In this document: piece by piece, positions 9,348 to 13,796 of the stretch
Numbering within the stretch: position 1 is the stretch's first letter
Layout of the letters: each line of letters starts with the position of its first letter
NCBI GenBank assembly: GCA_964633225.1
Contig: CAZWFQ010000080.1
Location: 1 to 13,796, forward strand
Source of the DNA: JAKQIM01 sp964633225
GTDB lineage: Bacteria; Chloroflexota; Anaerolineae; Anaerolineales; UBA4823
Direction: 5' to 3'
DNA length: 13,796 nt
Translations under genes and position numbers: made by a program
Notes under the pieces: model-generated
What the model saw: only the letters and a program-made list of their open reading frames with translations
What the model was told of the DNA's origin: nothing
The model's database searches: none

Positions 9348-10939
9348 TATGCTTTCTCCGAGTCGTCGAAGCGGAAGTGCAGGTCACCAACATGGATGAA
9401 CCAGGGTCTTGATGCCAGCAGAGCAAAGATAGGGCCCGGCGGGCAGCGGCGGACAACATTAATGGCCGCATACAACTCGCTGGCATGGACGTGGCTTTGC
9501 GGGTTGAGCTTTGACAGCTCGCGTACTGTGTTGACCACAGTGCGTTCAAAGGGTACACGGTCTTTTTGAGCTTGTTTCCAGACCAGGTCGATGGCCTCTG
9601 CGTCTGAGATTGCCACTGCCATGCGTTCATCGTAAGTGGCGGTGACGATCTGTTTGAGCATGGCAAAGACGATGCCGCCGTCAGAGCCAACCAGCACGGT
9701 GCGGATCCAATCACGGGTGCCGCGCTGCGTATCGCATAGGATGGTGACCTCACCCGGGTTTGCGCTGCGCTGCACCTTCACCAGGCTTCCGGGCATCACG
9801 CCGCGCGTCTCATACCACTCTTTCAGGCCGTAAACATAGCGGTTCTGGCGCACGACCCAGGCGGGGAACTTTTGGCCTGTTTCCCCATCTACCAGCGTGA
9901 AGCGGATGCGCGGGGTTTCATAAGCGGTGGGGAACAGGTGGCAGATCCGGCTGGAAAGCGGCAGGGTGCCTGCCCGCCAGTGTGGATAGATCAAAGGCAC
10001 CTGAACTTCATTGATCACCGTGGACGGTTTTTCACCACCCAGGTTGGACAGCTCGTCATCCAGTTTCTTTTCAAGATCGAGCATCTCAGCAGTTAACAAG
10101 CTGTGGTCATGTTCAATCTCGTGGTAGCGCAGCCAGGAAGGGATCTGTAAGACGGCTTCGGGTTCCAGGCGGTTGAGGAACCACAATACTTCGCCGGCTG
10201 GGCCAACCTCGTCAAAACGTGGGTCTTCTTGCAGGGCCAGGTCGAGTGAGAATTCAACCAGCTTAGAATTCACATCGGTAGCCAGGCCAACCTGCTCCAA
10301 CAGCGTGGTTGTGGGCAGGGGGCCGCCGCCAGCCATATCCAGCACGGCCTCAGCCAGGTTTAAGTGACCGGCATTGATATCCACCAGCAAAGCTCGCGGG
10401 AACCAACGCCCGGCGATGCGCACGAAGTCAGGGTCTTTGAGCAGATCTGCTTCCAGGCGTGCTTGCAAGGCGTGGCCGTGTTTTTCCATCACGGCGGCCT
10501 GGTCAAGGCTTGGCTCTTCGACCTCAATTTCCGGTGGCTCATTCAAGGGGTGGTTGGCCAGCCCAGAGGCAAACTCTTTGAGCTCACCATCTTTAAAGGC
10601 CACTTCGATCACCTGGAATTCACCCAGGTCTGGGTTTTGCCCCGGGCGGATGTTGTTGATCTGGCCGCGCTGCCAATTGAATGCCGGGAAAACCAGGTGT
10701 TGTTTGAGCTTGTAGGTGTCTTTGGGTAGATAAACATCATCCCCAGAGCGGCGCTGTGCCTCAATGGCGGCTTTCTCGCGCTGAATACGCTCTTTGACCA
10801 GTGCCGTCAAAAGCTCGGGGGTTGTCAGAGGAGTTTCGGTATCCATGAGATGGCTGTATAGGAACTCGCGATCCTCGCCCAGCAGCTCAAAGGTTTCCCA
10901 ATAATCCTCACGGAGTAGTAGGGGTGCCGCAGCCGTCAT
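9347..10939 (-). CDS. Large unknown protein with several winged-helix/HTH-like segments
   Basis: This protein of about 530 aa has no family I can name. Reading from ATG 10939, residues about 75-133 hold a strand-rich block (DTYKLKQHLVFPAFNWQRG, then IRPGQNPDLGEFQVIEVAF and FASGLANHPLN). Residues about 172-265 look like a winged-helix unit ending in DPRFDEVGPAGEVLWFLNRLEP. A second strand-rich block at about 344-405 contains FPAWVVRQNRYVYGLKEWY and MPGSLVKVQR. The C-terminus at about 480-527 resembles another winged helix (HASELYAAINVVRR, then PWFIHVGDLHFRF). There is no signal peptide, membrane segment or nucleotide-binding motif, so a cytosolic nucleic-acid-binding or transcription-associated protein is the best guess. 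The frame extends to a TTG at 10951, but ATG 10939 has a well-placed GAGG site that includes that TTG. It is first in a two-gene unit. Confidence 0.85.
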   Translation of the reverse strand: MTAAAPLLLREDYWETFELLGEDREFLYSHLMDTETPLTTPELLTALVKERIQREKAAIEAQRRSGDDVYLPKDTYKLKQHLVFPAFNWQRGQINNIRPGQNPDLGEFQVIEVAFKDGELKEFASGLANHPLNEPPEIEVEEPSLDQAAVMEKHGHALQARLEADLLKDPDFVRIAGRWFPRALLVDINAGHLNLAEAVLDMAGGGPLPTTTLLEQVGLATDVNSKLVEFSLDLALQEDPRFDEVGPAGEVLWFLNRLEPEAVLQIPSWLRYHEIEHDHSLLTAEMLDLEKKLDDELSNLGGEKPSTVINEVQVPLIYPHWRAGTLPLSSRICHLFPTAYETPRIRFTLVDGETGQKFPAWVVRQNRYVYGLKEWYETRGVMPGSLVKVQRSANPGEVTILCDTQRGTRDWIRTVLVGSDGGIVFAMLKQIVTATYDERMAVAISDAEAIDLVWKQAQKDRVPFERTVVNTVRELSKLNPQSHVHASELYAAINVVRRCPPGPIFALLASRPWFIHVGDLHFRFDDSEKA

Positions 10940-11153
10940 AATTCGCCTCAACCGTGTTGTATTAGAAAAATCATCCTATATTATTCGTCCAAATTACTGC
11001 CCGCATCCGTATAATTCGGATTCGAACAGAGACGCGCCAAAAAACAGGCCTCAAACGCCATTTTTGCATAATTTACGCGCCTTATAATTATACACGATGT
11101 ATCGGGAGAAGCGATTGGCAAAATATACGCTATAATGATGTTGGAGGTGCGCT
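10940..11153. promoter_or_regulatory. AT-rich divergent intergenic region
   Basis: This 214-base gap separates the divergent starts at 10939 (minus) and 11154 (plus) and is markedly more AT-rich than the surrounding genes. Several -10-like TATAAT hexamers occur on the plus strand at 11010-11015, 11083-11088 and 11131-11136. One occurs on the minus strand at 11092-11087, overlapping the plus-strand copy as a near palindrome. None has a convincing -35 at 16-18 nt, so no start site is assigned. The element at 11131 would start transcription inside the ribosome site of the plus-strand gene. The region must carry promoters for both directions, but their exact positions are unclear. Confidence 0.5.
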
Positions 11154-11384
11154 ATGTCTGAAGATCAATGGCAGGTAGTAGATCGGGTAGATGGACTGCT
11201 GCAGGCCGAGATCCTGAGAGGGATGCTAGAGGCTCAGGGCGTTCAGGTAGTCTTAAGCCAGGAAGGCTTAGGCCCAGTTTTACAGGTAACCCTGGGAACC
11301 CTGGGCGCGGTTGAAATTCTGGTGCCCGCGCACATGGTCGAACAGGCCCGCCAAATTTTGGAAGCTTATTACAGTTCAGAATAG
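11154..11384 (+). CDS. DUF2007-family small protein
   Basis: This 76-aa protein matches the DUF2007 pattern: an N-terminal strand (WQVVDRVDG), a helix that reads like AEILRGMLEAQGVQVVLSQE, then LGAVEILVPAHMVEQARQILEAY. The family is described as putative prokaryotic signal-transducing proteins with a ferredoxin-like ACT-type fold, and its ligand and partners are not established. The ATG at 11154 has a strong GGAGG ribosome site (11143-11147). It is the only supported plus-strand gene in the window. Its last 16 bases overlap the end of the convergent LysM/M23 gene, so there is no room for a terminator between the two coding regions. Single-domain and soluble. Confidence 0.87.
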   Translation: MSEDQWQVVDRVDGLLQAEILRGMLEAQGVQVVLSQEGLGPVLQVTLGTLGAVEILVPAHMVEQARQILEAYYSSE

Positions 11385-12811
11385 GGGAACTGCTGGATCA
11401 TCCAATCCATCGGGTCGATCTGCACCCCTCCAGACCACATCTCCCAGTGTAGGTGAGAGCCTGTGGTGCGTAAGCCTGTATTGCCCACCAGGCCAATCAA
11501 CTGTCCCACATCAACCTGCTGTTCCACTTGAACCAAGACCCCGCTGCATTCCTTTGTATCGGGATCTTCTTGCAAATGCATTACACCTGAATAGATGCCC
11601 AAACCATGATCGATCATGATCGCACAGCCGCGCACTGCCAGGTGCCCGGCAAACACTACCTTGCCTGGGGCTGGGGCATAAACTTCGACCCCGATTGCAG
11701 CAGGAATATCCAGGCCGGTATGGAAATAGAGATTCGGGTCATCATTATAATACCGGCGCACCCCAAAGTAGTCTGAGTAGCCATCAATGTAGATGGCTGG
11801 CATTGGGAATTGAAAAACACCTTCCCATTGCTGCTGGGGCGTGGCGGGTTGGGCCAGGGTATTCCACATCTCGTCTTCAGGGCGGGTAATGGCCGGATCC
11901 AGGCCCGCCGGGTCCACGATCAAGGGCGAGAGACGGGTGAGGTATTCACCGCTTTGCACCAAGACCTGCTGGCTGAAAGCAAAGATTGCGCCATCGGGCA
12001 GTGTACCTTGCAGCGTCAGCGTATAAACCCCCGGTTTCTGCATGGCATAAACCCCTGTCAATGCAGTGTAACGTCCTTCGCTAGAGGGGAAAAAGTTAAT
12101 TGCGTGGCCAAGCAGGCTGCCGCTCAGGGTCAGGCCGGGAGGGGCCATAAGATCCATCTGGGCGGTAACGCCTTGTGCCAGCCGGGTCAGCTTGATGGCG
12201 GTTATCGCCGATGGCAACGCCCCTGGACCATCGTCTGCCGTGCCAGGCAGGCGCAGCACCTCGCCAGGCATAGCGGCCCATGTGCCAGCCAGGTCGTTGG
12301 CTGCGGATAACGAGTAAGGGTCGCTGCCGTTTGCAATGGCCAGCTCAAGCAAAGATTGCCCGGCCGATAGCGCCAGCCGCCGGCCTGGGGCAGGCGTATC
12401 TTCATTTTGAGGAATGACAAGTGAACTGCCGGCATAAAGCTCTTGCGGGCTGGTGATGCGGTTGAGCTGGATTAATGTGTCCTCTGCCACCTGGTAGCGC
12501 AGGCTGAGGCTGTGCAGGGTTTCTCCAAAGGGCACTTCTTGGGTGGTTAACACACCCTGGATGCCTTCCATCCCGGGGATGATGATCTTGTCGCCGGCTC
12601 TGATCTGGCTGGGATCGCTGAGATTGTTGGCGGCTTGCAAGTCGGCCTGTGAAACGCCAAAGCGCAGTGAGATACTCCATAGGGTATCGCCCGACTGGAC
12701 GATGTAAATGGGGCCAGAAGGGGTCACATCTTGGGCCGCGGCCCATCCGGTGGGCCAAAGCAGCACTGCCACCAGGCAAATTAAGATAAGAGGACGAAGG
12801 TAACGTAGCAT
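11369..12811 (-). CDS. Secreted LysM-repeat M23-family peptidoglycan endopeptidase
   Basis: This 480-aa exported cell-wall enzyme starts with a signal peptide (MLRYLRPLILICLVAVLLW, then an AAA-Q cleavage-like site at about 24-27). LysM domain 1 lies at about 35-79 (IYIVQSGDTLWSISLRFGVS), LysM 2 at about 87-134, and a degenerate third LysM at about 144-189. A strand-rich, immunoglobulin-like spacer (about 200-290) follows. The C-terminal M23 (lysostaphin/LytM-type) domain at about 358-470 keeps its zinc ligands: HTGLD (His364, Asp368) and HLHWE (His453, His455). It should bind glycan strands and cut peptide cross-links. The frame extends to 12892 upstream, but the ATG at 12811 starts exactly at the signal peptide and lies 10 nt after the DUF192 stop. 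No clear Shine-Dalgarno is visible, suggesting coupled translation. It could instead be an inactive regulator, but the ligands argue for activity. Confidence 0.94.
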   Translation of the reverse strand: MLRYLRPLILICLVAVLLWPTGWAAAQDVTPSGPIYIVQSGDTLWSISLRFGVSQADLQAANNLSDPSQIRAGDKIIIPGMEGIQGVLTTQEVPFGETLHSLSLRYQVAEDTLIQLNRITSPQELYAGSSLVIPQNEDTPAPGRRLALSAGQSLLELAIANGSDPYSLSAANDLAGTWAAMPGEVLRLPGTADDGPGALPSAITAIKLTRLAQGVTAQMDLMAPPGLTLSGSLLGHAINFFPSSEGRYTALTGVYAMQKPGVYTLTLQGTLPDGAIFAFSQQVLVQSGEYLTRLSPLIVDPAGLDPAITRPEDEMWNTLAQPATPQQQWEGVFQFPMPAIYIDGYSDYFGVRRYYNDDPNLYFHTGLDIPAAIGVEVYAPAPGKVVFAGHLAVRGCAIMIDHGLGIYSGVMHLQEDPDTKECSGVLVQVEQQVDVGQLIGLVGNTGLRTTGSHLHWEMWSGGVQIDPMDWMIQQFPYSEL

Positions 12812-12821
12812 AATTGGTAAC

Positions 12822-13202
12822 TTATGAATCGAGCCAGGTTTCTGAAATTTGGAGCTTGTCGCCGGCCTGGAAATCGGTGAGCCGGGCAGCATTTAACTCG
12901 AGCACGTAGCGGGCAGGGCGCTGTGAGAAGTAGGCCGGTCGCCAACGGCGCGCCAGGCACACATCCACCACCTCGTTGGCACTATTGATCCAAACAATGG
13001 TCAGGTCCATGCGCATGAACATCATGTGAATTGAAGATTCCAGGCGGCTGTCTCGGCCCTGCACCAGCAAGAGACCTTCATTATTAGGCAGGCTGGGGCG
13101 AAACATCAGCCCGCGCAACTGGCATAAAAAGGAAGCGCAGTAACGGGCGATTACCGGCTGAGCCTGGGGGGTGGTGAGATTGGTGATTGAAACGTATTTC
13201 AT
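12822..13202 (-). CDS. DUF192 family protein
   Basis: This 126-aa protein matches DUF192: CQLRGLMFRPSL with GLLLV at about 27-46, then SIHMMFMRMDLTIVWIN (57-73), VVDVCLARRWRPA (78-90), and the closing YVLELNAARLTDFQAGDKL (99-117). Many family members are exported or fused to a signal peptide, but none is seen here, so this copy appears cytosolic. The biochemical function of the family is not established to my knowledge. The ATG at 13202 has only a weak purine-rich site (AAGAAAAG). It is followed after 10 nt by the LysM/M23 hydrolase gene and probably shares its mRNA. An intrinsic terminator of the upstream receiver gene ends less than 30 nt before this start. Confidence 0.9.
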   Translation of the reverse strand: MKYVSITNLTTPQAQPVIARYCASFLCQLRGLMFRPSLPNNEGLLLVQGRDSRLESSIHMMFMRMDLTIVWINSANEVVDVCLARRWRPAYFSQRPARYVLELNAARLTDFQAGDKLQISETWLDS

Positions 13203-13229
13203 CTTTTCTTGCAGGCCGGATGGCCATGT

Positions 13230-13256
13230 AAAAACGGGGCGACTTTCGCCGCCCCG
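13230..13256 (-). terminator. Rho-independent terminator of the receiver gene
   Basis: On the minus strand a perfect 7-bp stem CGGGGCG/CGCCCCG (13256-13250 with 13241-13235) encloses an 8-nt loop. It is followed at once by five T residues (13234-13230), the standard intrinsic terminator layout. It starts about 19 nt after the stop of the receiver gene at 13275. It should end that monocistronic transcript, with any read-through feeding the DUF192 and hydrolase genes. Confidence 0.85.
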
Positions 13257-13274
13257 CTGGGGTTGTGCCTGGTT

Positions 13275-13670
13275 TTATTGCGGCGCTTGCCGTCGGGCTA
13301 GGACCTTTTCAACGCTGTCCGTTAACTCTTGAGGGCTGAAAGGCTTGGCAATATAGTCTTCTACTTTGGCAATGTGCAGCCCCAGCACTTTGTCGATGCT
13401 TTGGGCTTTGGCAGTGACTACGATGACCGGGATCTCGCGTGTGCTGTCATCGGCCTTCATCTGCTGGTATACATCCCAGCCATCCATATCCGGCATCATC
13501 AGGTCAAGCAGCACCAGGTCGGGATGTTCTTTGCGAACCATATCCAGACCCTGCCGTCCGCCGTTTGCGCCTAGCACTTCAAACCCGCGGCGGCTGAGGA
13601 TCAACCGCACCAGGTCGATCATTTCTTCTTCGTCTTCTATATATAGGAGACGTTTGAGTTGATCTGCCAC
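13275..13670 (-). CDS. Stand-alone response regulator receiver protein
   Basis: This 131-aa protein is a single CheY-like receiver domain without an output domain. Active-site residues are visible: acidic pocket Glu12/Asp13 in LYIEDEEE, phosphoacceptor Asp56 in LVLLDLMMPDMDG, Thr86 in VIVVTAK and Lys109 in AKPFSP. The start is GTG at 13670, supported by a strong AGGAGG site 4 nt upstream; no ATG fits. It appears to be transcribed alone, from a promoter at 13746-13774 to the terminator at 13230-13256. No kinase is present in the window, so the signal and target are unknown. It is clearly distinct in sequence from the receiver next to lon and is probably not a recent duplicate. It may relay phosphate or act by protein contact. 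Confidence 0.95.
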   Translation of the reverse strand: MADQLKRLLYIEDEEEMIDLVRLILSRRGFEVLGANGGRQGLDMVRKEHPDLVLLDLMMPDMDGWDVYQQMKADDSTREIPVIVVTAKAQSIDKVLGLHIAKVEDYIAKPFSPQELTDSVEKVLARRQAPQ

Positions 13671-13745
13671 AGCTCCTCCTGATACCTTGTTGGGTCTTTC
13701 AAGTTTACCACAAGCAAGTAAGAATGGGTATCCATTTTGGATGTT

Positions 13746-13774
13746 ATTATCGTTGCGACCTTGTCATAGTGCAA
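13746..13774 (-). promoter_or_regulatory. Sigma-70-type promoter for the receiver gene at 13275-13670
   Basis: On the minus strand -35 TTGCAC (13774-13769) and -10 GATAAT (13751-13746) are separated by exactly 17 nt. The predicted start near 13739 gives a leader of about 70 nt to the GTG at 13670. The -10 is one base from consensus and the -35 is weaker. It overlaps a stronger promoter on the other strand. Confidence 0.55.
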
Positions 13775-13789
13775 TGCCTCCGCTATAAT
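13761..13789 (+). promoter_or_regulatory. Strong sigma-70-type promoter reading off the right edge
   Basis: On the plus strand -35 TTGTCA (13761-13766) and a perfect -10 TATAAT (13784-13789) are 17 nt apart, one mismatch in total from consensus. Transcription would begin at about the last base of the window and run rightward into a gene not seen here. It interleaves with the minus-strand promoter. Confidence 0.65.
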
Positions 13790-13796
13790 CCGTCCC

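Noticed and set aside
11041..11070. Hairpin with A/T runs in the divergent intergenic region as a terminator
   Set aside because: Only a short palindrome (AGGCCT) and 3-bp pairings are present, with no stable stem next to a T-run.
11115..11136. TTGGCA and TATAAT as a promoter for the DUF2007 gene
   Set aside because: The spacer is only 10 nt, and transcription would begin inside the ribosome binding site.

Overview
The window looks like chromosomal DNA of a GC-rich bacterium, most likely a member of the Chloroflexota (Anaerolineae-like). This is an inference from protein style: an ECF sigma factor overlapping a DUF5667 membrane protein, a PHP-AlbA_2 fusion, and two multi-HTH proteins of a kind I associate with that phylum. 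No rRNA, transposase, CRISPR array or phage gene is visible. Almost every gene is on the minus strand; the one clear plus-strand gene lies at 11154-11384.

Reading along the minus strand from right to left, the right edge holds a pair of divergent sigma-70-type promoters. One drives an orphan receiver protein (13275-13670), which is followed by a clear intrinsic terminator. Next come a DUF192 protein and a secreted LysM/M23 cell-wall hydrolase (11369-13202). The 3' end of the hydrolase gene overlaps the 3' end of the convergent plus-strand DUF2007 gene. A 214-base AT-rich gap separates DUF2007 from a divergent, translationally coupled pair of unknown genes (8901-10939). These encode a multi-winged-helix protein of about 530 aa and a 148-aa partner. 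A tRNA-Arg(UCU) follows.

From 8760 down to the left edge lies a nearly gapless train of ten genes: thiol peroxidase (tpx), Hsp20, Lon, a lone receiver, a PHP-AlbA_2 fusion, a GNAT acetyltransferase, mogA, lepB, an ECF sigma factor and its DUF5667 partner, which runs off the window. Several junctions overlap by 1-8 bases (ATGA or ATGAATAA types), so much of the train is probably one transcript or closely linked transcripts.

The train combines peroxide defence (Tpx), chaperone and protease functions (Hsp20, Lon), export (LepB), molybdenum-cofactor synthesis (MogA) and a sigma/anti-sigma-like module. That suggests a stress and envelope-homeostasis neighbourhood, although gene order alone does not prove a joint function. 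The least explained items are the PHP-AlbA_2 fusion coupled to Lon through a lone receiver, and the unknown two-gene cassette at 8901-10939.
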